Assembly (NCBI GenBank): GCA_007258455.2
Contig: VDFB02047230.1
Coordinates: forward strand, 156,806,635-156,870,634
Source of the DNA: Sequoia sempervirens
Taxonomy: Eukaryota; Streptophyta; Pinopsida; Cupressales; Cupressaceae
Length of the DNA: 64,000 nt
Reading direction: 5' to 3'
Part shown: piece by piece, positions 12,766 to 23,273 of the stretch
Numbering within the stretch: the first letter of the stretch is position 1
Layout: each line of letters starts with the position of its first letter
The notes under the pieces: generated by a model
Seen by the model: the letters and a program-made list of their open reading frames with translations, nothing else
The model's database searches: none
What the model was told of the DNA's origin: nothing
Translations under genes and position numbers: made by a program

Positions 12766-13845
12766 GGGTTGATCCCACAATACTAGTTTACAATTCCCTT
12801 CATGAAGGAAAATTGCAAAAATTCTCCCAAAAACAAAAATTCGGGTTTTTAGGGGTTTGCTCAAAGGAGGGTGTTTGAGTGAACCCCTTTTTTGTAGCCA
12901 GGTTTGCTCAAACCCCTTTTGGCAGTTTTTTTCTTATGAAATAAAGGGAAAATAGCAAAAAAGGGGGGTCCGAGCAAACCCCACCCCTTCATGCAAACCC
13001 CATTTTCCCGAAGGGGGTTTGCTTGAAGGGGGTTCACATGAAACCCCCATTTTTACCCTTCTCCCCCTCCTCTAGCAATTTTTTGCAAAAATTTTCCTTT
13101 CCGAGCTTGGGTTGAAGATGAAAATGGAATCAACTTCACAGACCCAACTGGATGATGGTAGTCCTTGAAACGAGCTATCCATCAAATATAATTTTAGTAT
13201 ATTTTGGTTTTATTATGTATTTTTTTTTAGTTAAATAAACATAGGGTTTTCACCAAAAATCAAGTTCTATGTTCTGCACATGTGGAAAAATAGTAGATTA
13301 TCAAAAAAAAATTCTGAAAAATATGTTCATGCTAGGTATTGATGTCCTTGATCCAAAAAAAAAAGTTGAATTTTGATACATACAAAAAAAGTTATGTTGT
13401 ATACGGTCCGCCTATGTCTAAATTGTAATTGGTTTGACTTCAAAACTTAATTAAGAAAAAAATATCCAATAAAACACTATGAAACCAAATGAACGTGCTA
13501 GATATCATAGTTACAAATCTAAATTCAAAAAAATTATAATTTTATCCTTCATAGAAAAGAATTTATGTTGTATATGGTGAACATCACTCTTTAAAAATGG
13601 TGTTTACTGTTAAAAAATAGTCTTCAAAGGAGATGGATTTAAAATAAATGCAATCTGATTCCAATTTTTTTTAAAAATATATATTTAGAATCTACAAACA
13701 AAATGTCACAAATCACTAGTTTTCATCATCTTCAAATTCCTCATGGTTTAGCAGCTATAGGTGCCGAATTGAAGATTTAGTTAAAAAGATTCAATTCAAT
13801 GTCTAGTTTGGCCAAAAATTGTAAACCACTATTGTGGGATCACCC
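12766..13845. mobile_element. 1.08-kb terminal-inverted-repeat element, copy 1
   Basis: The left end GGGTTGATCCCACAATA and the right end, reverse complemented GGGTGATCCCACAATA, form an inverted repeat that continues for about 31 bp into GTTTACAATT. A second copy lies at 39594-40681 with clear similarity along the whole length, including CAACTGGATGATGGTAGTCC near 13147. The body contains clusters of GGTTTGCTC / GAGCAAACCC hairpin-forming words at 12850-13040 and no coding frame. Flanks are GAA and AAA, a poor 3-bp duplication. Non-autonomous DNA transposon; the superfamily is not recognised. Confidence 0.75.
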
Positions 13846-14475
13846 AAAGAGATATCTTCATCAAAAATTACTAAGAATTTTTAGCCCACGCAACACAACA
13901 ATTATCAACAATTTAAGAAGCCAAACAAGAACTTTTAAAAGATAAATCTATCCCAAAAAAACCATGTCGAACCTCAAGTTGCTACCCTAAGCTCTACCCA
14001 ATACCAATTTAGACCCAGGGATAGGAAATTTACTCCATTACCTCATTCCCTCCATTCAATCATGTTGCAAATTTTGAATAAGAACCTAATTCGTTTACCT
14101 CTGGTCAAACCTATGGATACAACCAAACCCTCACCACCAAATTATAACCCACATGCTTTTTGCCAATATCATCGACAAAGTGGACATGACACAGAATGAT
14201 GCATGTGTCTTAAACATCAAGTGTAAGACATTGATTCTAATCATATCTAGTTGGGAGGTGTTAATGGAAAAGGAAATAAGTCAGCTGCCCCACCCAACCA
14301 AAATTTTCAAATTTTCACCAACCCAATGCCAAATATCTCAACCAACTTTGTGAAATCTAGTGAAGTCAAGAATGATGTGATGAATGTTGATAATATTGAG
14401 GGTATGAATGATAAGAGTGATAATGAGGATGATCTATATGAAATGGTTACTCATAGACGTTCAACCTCATAAGGT
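13846..14475 (+). pseudogene. gag: Gag C-terminal part with degenerate zinc knuckle
   Basis: After the inverted-repeat insertion the gypsy reading resumes. Near 14150-14225 the translation reads CQYHRQSGHDTE, then a stop, then C-x-x-LKHQ, the CxYHxxxGHxTxxC-x-x-LK pattern typical of plant Ty3/gypsy Gag-protease junctions. The following Asn-rich linker and acidic NVDNIEGMNDKSDNEDDLYE segment end at 14472. An in-frame stop sits within the knuckle, so the protein is broken. The knuckle would bind RNA during packaging. Confidence 0.7.
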
Positions 14476-14479
14476 CCAA

Positions 14480-15160
14480 ACCAATTTGTTACCTAACAAT
14501 GCTTTCACACATATTGATGCCTCTATACATGCACCCGATGGTCCTCTCTATACCTTCAGATGAATTAATGATAAGCCCAAAACTGGGATATTTATTGATC
14601 CTGTGTGTGTAGAGAATGTGATCATCAAGGAATTATTGTTTGTGTGTGAACTTTATCAAGATTCTTACGAATAATTGAAAGCATGGATAATAACACATAA
14701 TGGTTTTTCTCACCCTACGATAGGTTTGATCACTCTTCCATTAAAAGTTGGACCAAAGCAATTAGATGTCTCATTCTCCATCATATCATCATCAAAACAA
14801 TTTCATGTGAAGCTAGGCTACCCATGGTTATGCTCCATCTCGTCGGTTCCTCACAAGTGCATAAAATTCCCCTTTGAAAATGAGATATTTACAATGCATC
14901 ATAGTGGATTCAATCCTTTGTCTTCTCGTGGGAATTTTTCATTGAATTTAGTTTGGCCTAAACCTATGGATCCTATAAAGCCTCGTGAATATTTCTTTTT
15001 CAAGTCATATCAAAATTTCAAGGAAAAACACATAGCAAAATTATCTCTTAGCAATATTCCTAAGTTTGATAGGTCCATGGTTGTTCTTTCTCTCCAGCCC
15101 ATCATTGATGAACCTATGATTGAGCCAAAAACTCTTCCAAGTAACTAAGGTAAGTAAAAC
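14480..15160 (+). pseudogene. Retropepsin-like protease region of the gag-pro gypsy element
   Basis: Translation shows FIDPVCVENVII where gypsy proteases have the active-site segment (D-x-G-[S/A]), followed in the 14675-15148 frame by ITLPLKVGPKQLDVSFSII and LGYPWLCSISSVPHKCIKFP. This matches the (I/L)LGRPWL...AVPS..H..LKFP signature of plant Ty3/gypsy retropepsins. The catalytic Gly is replaced and a stop separates the two halves, so it is inactive. The frame runs toward 15181, where the chromovirus inserted, and continues in type at 33206. It would have cleaved the Gag precursor in virus-like particles. Confidence 0.75.
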
Positions 15161-15889
15161 ATGGTCCCTCCACCACTTTCCTGTCACACCCCATTATGTA
15201 TTTACCTATTCACTATTATTGTGCTAGGGTAAAATATTTCATGTGTGAATGTACTTTGAATTTTGATTGACAATATATGTGCTTGCACTTTGTTATCAAT
15301 GAATTATGAATTAATGTTATTTCATTTAATGTTATGTGATGGAATGTATATATCAAATGCATGGTTATTGAATTGGATATTCTAACTATGGATAAATATT
15401 ATGTTAAAGCATATTTTGTTGAACAACTAACTACTCTGGGAATATGTTAGTTGGATGCAGGTGCATGTTCAATCCTCCATGTGGAGGGGAAGTATCACTC
15501 AGGAGAAGAACTTGGTTGGGTAACTAGTAACATACCCTAACTAAGCTTACACACACACTCATAGTAGAATGGTTGAGTCAAGTTATTGTGTTGGGAAATG
15601 GTAAGTCATCCTTTAGTATGATGTGTTTGCATTAGTAAGGGTCTCGATTACTGTTGAATGCATTCTTGGATGATGTTTAAGTGTTTGGGGCTTATGAGTT
15701 CTTCCTTATGTTACTATGCTTTATTGATGTGGTGAACACATGATGAATTTATGTATATGTAAGCATATGCATGTTGACAATAGACCATACGCATGAAGGA
15801 ACATGTACATGAGAGTACATAGGTAGACATACCTATGCACGCTTATGAACGGGTTGCTTATGAGCATGGTGTTATCAAACAAACAATAT

Positions 15890-16148
15890 GACATGTATGT
15901 GTATATGTATATACATACATCGCACGTATGTTTCCTATCAATAAGATAGTAATTGTTGATGTGCTTTATTATGCAATCGAATGTATATATAAGATATATA
16001 CATATATACATATGTATACATGTGTTGATATATACGTATGTGTGACAAACATAAAAATGTCCATACAAACATATCAATATATGTATACGTACGTATACAT
16101 GTACATAGAGGAATATATATATATATATATATATACTTGATTGACATG

Positions 16149-16185
<37 letters not shown>

Positions 16186-16320
16186 TATATATATACATAT
16201 ACATATATATATAAGACATAGTGTTAAGGCTATTCGTAGACTTATATATATATGTGTGTGTGTGTGTGTGTTACATGTATATATATAAATACATATTTAA
16301 TAATATATATGATTAATATA
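15890..16320. repeat. (AT)n / (ATGT)n microsatellite inside the LTR
   Basis: Runs of TATATA, ATACATAT and GTGTGTGT. The 3' LTR has shorter runs at the same place (about 30820-31230), so the tract has expanded or contracted since insertion. It is not coding. Confidence 0.9.
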
Positions 16321-16992
16321 GGTTGATTTGTATATATGTTATGCAAGTATTAAAGGCCGATTAATACATATGTTTGATATTTGATAAAGGACGATATGAA
16401 TTAAAATCTTTGTTCGATACCATAGCATGATGCATCGTTGTTTGGTAACTAGTGCATTACTTTATATTGGAACATCTATTATCCAAATGATATTAAGTGA
16501 TGGAAATGTTAAGCTGGTTGTGTAAAGTGTTTTGAACGCATAATATGTGAATAGCTAATAGCAATATAAACGTGTTGGTCAAAGCATAGTTGAATGCTAT
16601 TTAAGTGGAGTCGATTCATCCTCCTTTGTCGAATAAAGAGACTATGACCAGGTCGATATAGAATATGTGTTGCCTATAAGTGGAGGAATATTTCTTTGGT
16701 AAAACTATGCCAAAGTAATAGGTAAAAGGCTACAAACTGGCGCCATTTTATGAATGCTCTATTTCTGTAGAGGTCTATCTTGTATGCAAGTCAATTCTCA
16801 TCTTTTAGGCATGTACATTTTTGAATTAGTCTTGAGCTACTTTCAAGCAAAGGAAATCGATCTATTGCACCATCAGTTGAGTAAGGTTATAGAATTTTGT
16901 CGCCTTAATTCCAAGATAGTTGAGTTGATTTGCATGGTGCGTGGTGTCGAATTGCTTACCCATTTTGTAGGCATCATTGACTCATCTTTTAG

Positions 16993-17001
16993 TATAAATA
17001 G
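16993..17001 (+). promoter_or_regulatory. TATA box of the chromovirus LTR
   Basis: TATAAATAG within the phrase TTTTAGTATAAATAGAGGAG, identical in the 3' LTR (31907-31915), with a TATAAATAG at the corresponding area of the reverse solo LTR (59530-59538, minus strand). Conservation in three copies supports a promoter element. Confidence 0.65.
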
Positions 17002-18287
17002 AGGAGTCAATTGTTCATTTGGGATGGATTATTATTATTATTACTATTTTGCATTTCCATTTTTTTGCATATATTTTGAGAGCATAGAGTTACATTGTGA
17101 GAGCATTGAGTTGTCTTGTGAAGGAGGACATAGTGAAGCATCGCTTTGAGAGGAAAAGTGAAGGATAGCAAGTTGTCTTGGAAGGTTGTGCATCAAGTCA
17201 GACAATTGGGTCAAGCATAATACAAGCATGAGAATCTAGTCTTCTCTTATTTGTCTTTATTTATGAAAGAATGTGTTTCAAATGCTTTGATTGAAACTAC
17301 TTGAGAATTCTTGCATTAGGAATTCATAGCATTTGCTTTGGAAAGGAAAAAGAAGTTGTTTTATGTTATTCTATGAAAGTGCTTGTATTTACTCCATAAT
17401 AGGAAGGATTGTTTTTCATTAGTATAACTATACTAGGAATGATTAAACAAGGATAGATTAAGGGTTATTCATGGCTAAGTTATTTGATTATAATAGATAG
17501 TGTGCAAGTTATACCTGGGATTTGATTATCCATTGAAGGGAGGGTAACTTGTATTTACACTTTATAGGTAGAAATGCCATTTGATTCTATGGGAAAGGGA
17601 ATAGGATGTTTCTACGGTTAAAGACTACCCATAGAAGGAAATGCCTATACATAGATTATAATGGCCTTAAGTCAAATTGAGCATGAGTAGTGTATGTGAG
17701 TAGGATGACTATCACTCAAAGTTTTGGGTGAGAACACTTTGGCCAAAGTAGTGTGATTACCTTTGGCTCCACTATCAATTAACCATGATCCATTTATGCA
17801 TGCTAGTCCAAGATTATAGGATTTACAAGTTCTAGACATGTAGGACACAACACTAAGCTCAGAATGGTTGTCGTTATGAGGTTACTCCACCAATCTCTTC
17901 GTCGAAGGGTAGGGCCATCTATCATATGATAGATGTGTGGGGGACTGCATACGATTCCATGGTTGGCGGAAAAGCTCTTGAGTGATGCTTCTCCTCCTTA
18001 GCAGGCGAAAGAAGAACAAGATTTGAAAGGATATTCCTGGACCATCTATATCTATTGCTTTGAAGCTTGGTTGAGCTATGTATGTACTTTGTACCCTCTT
18101 TGGAATATTGTATTATGTGGAATATTATATTGGAATGGAATCAATGTTGATTATTGTTATGTCATCTATGTTCATTGTTCTCTATTATGAAATTTTTTTA
18201 TGGCAATGGTTAAGTTACATAGTTTTATTTACTTGAAAGTGAAAACTTAGGAAATTTTACTATTATAAATGAGTGGCATGTTACATG

Positions 18288-18299
18288 TGGTATTAGAGC
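18288..18299 (+). other. Primer-binding site (initiator Met tRNA type)
   Basis: TGGTATTAGAGC starts two bases after the LTR's CA. It differs at one base from the usual plant initiator-Met primer site TGGTATCAGAGC. It would prime minus-strand DNA synthesis. Confidence 0.85.
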
Positions 18300-18379
18300 T
18301 ACCAGGTTTAGCTCTGGAACCTATGAGCTCATCATACTTTTTGTCCAACGTTATCTAATGCTTGGAAATTCTTGTGTCA

Positions 18380-19745
18380 GGATGGTGCATCTTAGGTTAA
18401 CTGCAAGAAAGTTAGTAATCAGGAATGAGTGCTACCTGAAGGCCAAGAAGGAAAGAGAGGCCATTGCTCGAACAATTGAGGGTACTAACTATGAAAATGT
18501 CATCTAGTTAAGTGACACTGAAACCTTTAGTCACACTCTTTCTCGGATCAATGATGTAAAGAGAAAGATGAAGATGGAAGCCAAGTACAACTATCTACCT
18601 TTCATCTCACCAGTGAAGTCTGATTCCTTACCACTTTCCAAGGATATGCCCTCGGAAGGAAGTGTCAGCCCGACATTTATCTTTAGAGACCCTAGAGTTC
18701 TTCCAATGGTGGAAGTAATAGTAATTTCCTCGAGTAAAGAATCCAAGGGTTATGTCCCCCGTAACTATGTATCGAATGACAAATCTAAAGGTTATTATCC
18801 ATTCTGGGATAGATATGAACAAATGAGAGATGAACAAAAAGATAGAGATGAACAACAATGTGTAGGATATACCCCATTGATTTATGTGTCTGAGAGTGAA
18901 TCCAAAGGATACTCTCCACTTGACTCTCTGAATAGTCACTCTATGTAATCAAAAGGATATTGAGATCCTTGTGAACAATGAAATCATGTGTTTATCAAAA
19001 GCTTGTGCTTAAATCTTATGTGGAATTCCTTATGTGCGAATAAATGCTGATTTAAATTTTTCCCATAAGATAATGATAACATGATTGAATCTAATATGGA
19101 TGAACCTTCAGGTATAATCTGTTCTTGCAAAGATGGTAAGAACATGGACCAATCCTAGCAGAAACCAAGAAGTTGGGCAAGGACCAGTAGGAGTTGAAGC
19201 TAGACTAGATCAAATATTAGCAAGGTTGAAAAGGATAGAGTAGAGAAGGAAGTTCCAAATAATGAGGATGAGGGAGAAAACTCTTCTCACGAACATGAAC
19301 AAACTCATGATCAAGAAAGAGAGAAATCACCTTCTCTATCTGAGGAAACTGATAGGAATCATATGGCTTCTCAACTTTCTAGAGATGTGAAGAAAATCAC
19401 CCCACCCAAGTTTGAAGGAAGGCCAATGGTGATGAAGCTAAGGCGTGGCTAGTCCAAATGGAGAAATATTTTGAGATTTGAAATTATTTTGAGGTCACAA
19501 AAGCAGCATGAGGAGCATACCAGTTAGCAAGAGAAGCCTCTAACTGGTGGATGAATAAGAAAATGGAACCTATCCTTAGCTTACTAGAATTGGCATGGAG
19601 CGAGTTCACTGCGAAGAAGAAAGGACCAGCTATTGGATGTTTTACATTTGGAGGCTACCACCATGCCAGTCAATGTCCTAATAAGGCTTTTGGGTTGCGA
19701 TCTTATGGTAATCCACTTCCTACCCAACAAGTGATGTTCCAGTAA
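18380..19745 (+). pseudogene. gag: Gag region of the chromovirus (broken)
   Basis: Translation starts near 18381 (MVHLRLTARKLVIRNECYLK) and runs through a 126-residue frame (18568-18948) with an imperfect repeat of SKGY-containing segments, then breaks. Gag-like text continues at 19130-19500 with many stops. A relic of the zinc knuckle, CFTFGGYHHASQC, sits at about 19637-19675; its second Cys is replaced by Phe. The order and the knuckle identify chromovirus Gag, but several stops and shifts mean no intact protein can be made. Confidence 0.7.
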
Positions 19746-19779
19746 AAGATTCATGCCGCCTTAGATGATCACCAAGTAG

Positions 19780-20265
19780 AGTATCAACTGACTCCAATAG
19801 AGACTCCAGGTATTTTCTTTGGTTTACCCATTTCTATACTTATATATACTAGAGCAACTAAAAATTTTATTTCACCTAGAGTAGCTAAGAAAATATCTAG
19901 GAAAGTTGGTTACATGGAAAATTCTTGGGTTGTAGAATATGCAAACCAGACAAAAGCAACGGTGGAAAAATGTTTTTTCGAAGCTAGGATTGAGCTACCT
20001 TGATTTTCTACAGAGGTGAACCTATATGTCACACCATTAGGATCCTATGATGTTATCCTAGGTATGAACTAGCTATGGAGACATAGAGACAAAGTAGATT
20101 GCCATTCCAAAATAGTAGAATGCTTAGATGATCTTGGTAACCAAGTAATGCTACAAGGGATACCTAGGGAGGTCAAAATACGTCAAATCTCTGCAATGCA
20201 ATTGTTAAGGGCTCAGAAGAAAGGATGCAAGATCTTTGCAGTCAAGATGGAAAAGCTTGAATAAT
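19780..20265 (+). pseudogene. Protease of the chromovirus (catalytic site lost)
   Basis: The translation contains ILIYTRATKNFIS where the family has (D-T-G-A-T-H-S-F-I-S)-like residues, so the catalytic Asp is Tyr and the Gly is Arg. Downstream, YDVILGMNXLWRHRDKVDC matches the conserved second half of Ty3/gypsy retropepsins, with a stop at X. Next comes a segment ending in KKGCKIFAV, the usual linker to reverse transcriptase. It would have matured Gag-Pol; it is inactive as read. Confidence 0.8.
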
Positions 20266-20279
20266 ATAAGGGATCTAAT

Positions 20280-20945
20280 TCTCAAGAGAATCTTGATAAC
20301 TTTGGATCACAGAGCTTCCAAGAGATGGAAGAAGGTGAAATGGGGGAAACTGGAGTGACAGATATGGAGAGATATCCTATACTGCAAAAGTTTTCGGATG
20401 TGTTTCCAGATGAATTACCTGGACTACCACCGAAAAGGATATTTAACTTCTCTATTGATATAGTTCCAGGATCTAAACCTATTTCCAAGGTGCCTTATAG
20501 AATAACAACTGAGCTAATGGAGCTTAAGGAACAACTGGATGAATTGTTGTCTAAGGGGTTGATAAGACCAAGTGTATCACCTTGGGGAGCACCAATAATC
20601 TTTGTGAAAAAAAAGGATGGTACTTTGCGTTTGTGCATAGATTATTTCATGCTTAACAAAGCTACGGTAAAGAACAAGTATCCATTTCCATGCATTGATG
20701 ATCTATTTGATCAAATGAGGGGAGTTGTTGTATTTTCCAAGATTGATCTACGATATGGATATCATTAGTTGAGAATTAAGGATGAAGCCATCTTTAAGAC
20801 TGCATTCAGAACCAGATATGGACATTATGAGTTTACAGTTCTACCCTTTGGTCTAACAAATGCACCTGCAACATTTATGAACCTTATGAACAATGTATTT
20901 AGGGATTTCCTAGATAAGTTTGTCTTGGTTTTCCTAGATGATATT
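20280..20945 (+). pseudogene. Reverse transcriptase, N-terminal two thirds (chromovirus)
   Basis: Frames 20325-20768 and 20769-20960 are in phase, separated by one stop (YGYH-stop-LRIKD). Motifs follow the family order: [14 protein letters not shown], the Pro-rich [46 protein letters not shown], then [18 protein letters not shown] and FVLVFLDDI. The last is the F/YxDD catalytic centre, cut immediately after FLDDI by the solo LTR at 20946. Excising that insertion (with one ATATT) rejoins ILIYSRNEEDH. It would have copied element RNA into DNA. Confidence 0.92.
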
Positions 20946-22512
20946 TGTAAGGAAAATTAGATGCGGAAAACAATTCTCCTAACGTCAATACCTCAGGAAA
21001 GAATGCAGAAGTACTTATAATTTTCAAATTACAGTCAAGTTGAGATGCACTATGAAATAGATTACAGAAACAGAGTATTAGACAAACACACATGAACACC
21101 AGATATACGTGGGAAAACCCTTACAGGAGAAAAACCCACCACACCAAGAGAAATCACTTTGTATTACAGTAATCAAAATTACATACAGTTCTAGACTTAT
21201 CTTTCTAGTGTCATTATACAACAGCATTCATCATGAACATTATTCAAACAGAAAAACATCCAAGTTATAGCCTTTACAGATTTTAAAACCTTTACTGATA
21301 CAGTTTTGATTCTTCACACTTCACTGTTGATCGAACTACTATCCAACCCTCAAGCATCTGCAACTTCCAACTATATCCATGGTGTTCCCTGACTATTGAG
21401 CTTTCTCACAGAACTGTCGTAATGAACCAACTGCTAACGGTTCACTTTCGGCTTCCTCTATTCGTCCAAAGGATTCCACATATGACAAGTCAGACAGTCA
21501 ACAGAATTCGTAATGCACTGGCATCTCAGTGAAACACTAACAGTGTCTCACCGATGCCACATATACTTCATACAGATGTCGCCAAGAGTCATCGTAGTCA
21601 TCAAGATGTTATATCGATCTCCAAGAGATAAACCGAGTCATCACGTAGTCGCCCTGACCTATCGCTTTCGCCAGGAGGTCATAGCGAGACATCAAAGGTT
21701 ATACCGAAGACTTCATACCTACCGAGCACAAAGGAGAAGTCGGCAAGACTCACACCTATTGCCAAGAGTTCATACCGATCTCCATATGTTACTCCGATGA
21801 CCAACTGTCGCCAAAAGCTACCCTGATAGCCATCGGCTATCGGTAAGACATTCGCCATCGCTAAGAGGTTTCTTCGATAGCTTTAAGTTACCCCGAAGAT
21901 TCTTCAACATCGGCAAGACTCATCGAAGTCGCTGGGACTTCTTATCGAAACCACCGTGTTCCACCGATGACCATCATTCGCTAAGAGCTACACCGAAGAC
22001 TAACACTTGAGTCTTTGTCGCTGAGACATATCCACATCGGTAAGACATCTTACCGATGACATTTCCTTTGGCCAAGTCTCCCCAATGAATACAAAACAAA
22101 CACTGTCATCATAACATCTGCTTTCGCGGTGACTTCTTACCGAGTCAATATGGGTTACCCCGAGGACCTCAATACATACGCTGTCGGTGAGAGATTAACA
22201 CTTTGCTGAGACAACTTAGCGAAAACCTTTAGCTTCACCGAAGACCACAGTCGCCAAGAGTCTCCCCGATGCATGATTGAATGGCCTATCGGCCAGAGGT
22301 CTCCCGAGTGCTATAAGGTCACAACGAATACATCATGCTACAGCGATAGACTCCACAGTGTAACCTTTCGGCAAGACAATGGCAAGGTCACAGTGACCTA
22401 TTCAGAACTGAATAAAACAAACCTGCTAGTCGGCCAGACAATTAGAATGTCACACCGACTTGACTCTAATGGAGGTTTCAGCCTGTAATGTTTGAGGCAC
22501 ATATTTCCAACA
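20946..22512 (-). mobile_element. Solo LTR (copia-like), inserted in the reverse transcriptase
   Basis: The plus strand begins TGTAAGGAAA and ends ATTTCCAACA, with a perfect ATATT duplication at 20941-20945 and 22513-22517. The interior has no primer site, polypurine tract or pol motif, so a 1567-bp solo LTR is the simplest reading. A phrase ATATACGTGGGAAAACCC near 21100 resembles the matching phrase in copia B's LTR (minus-strand element), which suggests Ty1/copia and minus orientation. From about 21480 to 22480 it holds an array of degenerate CG-containing repeats (CGCCAAGAG, CCGATGACC, CGGTAAGAC) much richer in G+C than its surroundings. The strand is inferred. Confidence 0.8.
21480..22480. 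repeat. GC-rich degenerate repeat array inside the solo LTR
   Basis: Dozens of irregularly spaced variants of CGCCAAGAG, CGGTAAGAC, ACCGATGAC and TACCCCGAAGA, spaced roughly 20-45 bp. The short open frames here (for example 21513-21800) are Arg/His-rich by-products of composition. No exact period could be fixed by eye. Confidence 0.7.
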
Positions 22513-23062
22513 ATATTTTGATTTACTCAAGGAATGAGGAGGATCATTGTAGACATTTAGAGATAGTTCTATAATGACTTAGAGAACATAAGTTGTATGG
22601 AAAACTCTCTAAGTGTACCTTCTTTCAGAACAAAGTGCATTATCTTGGACATGTGATCTCAGCAGATGTTATTTCAGTAGATCTAGCTAAGATCAATGCA
22701 GTACTCGAATGGCCAATACCCAAAAATGTCTCTGAGGTAAGAAGTTTTATGGGTTTGGCGAGGTATTATAGAAAGTTTGTTGCAAACTTCTCTAAGATAT
22801 CCTTTCCAATTACTTCTTTGCAGAAGAAAGGTAAGAAGTTTGAGTGGACAGATAAATGCTAAGTAGCATTTGATCTACTCAAAGAGAAGTTAACTATTGC
22901 ACCGATTTTGAAAGTATTAGATCCTAAAGGAGACTTCACTGCTATTATAAATGCATCAGGAGAAGGCTTAGGTGGTGTTTTAAGTAGGAAGGGAAAGTAT
23001 TTGCTTATGAATCAAGGAAGTTGAAATCCTATAAGCAAAATTATATATCATATGATTTAGAG
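22513..23062 (+). pseudogene. Reverse transcriptase C-terminus and start of RNase H (chromovirus)
   Basis: Continues the polymerase after the solo LTR: ILIYSRNEEDHCRHLEIV, two stops, then KLYGKLSKCTFFQNKVHYLGHVIS and EVRSFMGLARYYRKFVANFS (RT thumb), which match the Ty3/gypsy pattern. RNase H begins with KVLDPKGDFTAIINASGEGLGGVL, where the usual first catalytic Asp (TDAS) is Asn. The frame ends at YDLE (23051-23062), where the LINE inserted. Several stops make it non-functional. Confidence 0.88.
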
Positions 23063-23067
23063 TTTTT

Positions 23068-23273
23068 GATTAGAGGTAAATAAACAAGTTTTGAAGGGGC
23101 CTGGAACCCTTTATATCAGAAAGAAACTGAAATAAAAGATAACAACATTAAGCCAAAAAATAGCCCAACAGCAGCGACCCATCAGCAAAAAACCAGCCAA
23201 AAAGGAGGACCAACCAACAACACTACATGCTTTTCAGAATATTTGTTGCCTCCATGTCGCAGTCTATAGTTTT
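23068..23273 (-). other. 3' untranslated end of the LINE
   Basis: About 200 bp with no frame between ORF3 and the terminal T-run. The terminal GATTAGAGGTAAATAAA resembles the GATAGGTAAAGGC next to the T-run of the ORF1-only insertion at 37391, which suggests a shared 3' end used by the LINE machinery. Confidence 0.5.

Larger units (their letters stand above)
15182..18285 (+). repeat. 5' LTR of the chromovirus
   Basis: 3.1-kb LTR matching 30111-33205 along its length. It contains long AT-dinucleotide tracts (about 15890-16320), which generate spurious Tyr/Ile/Met-rich reading frames on both strands, and a conserved TATAAATAG promoter motif. A divergent reverse copy stands alone at 57513-61181. 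Confidence 0.93.

Noticed and set aside
15721..16219. Tyr/Ile/Met-rich frames on both strands
   Set aside because: They translate AT and ATGT microsatellites inside an LTR; the 3' LTR and the reverse solo LTR give different lengths.
21480..22480. CRISPR-like spaced repeats
   Set aside because: Repeat words vary in sequence and spacing, there is no constant repeat-spacer length, and the context is a plant retrotransposon LTR.
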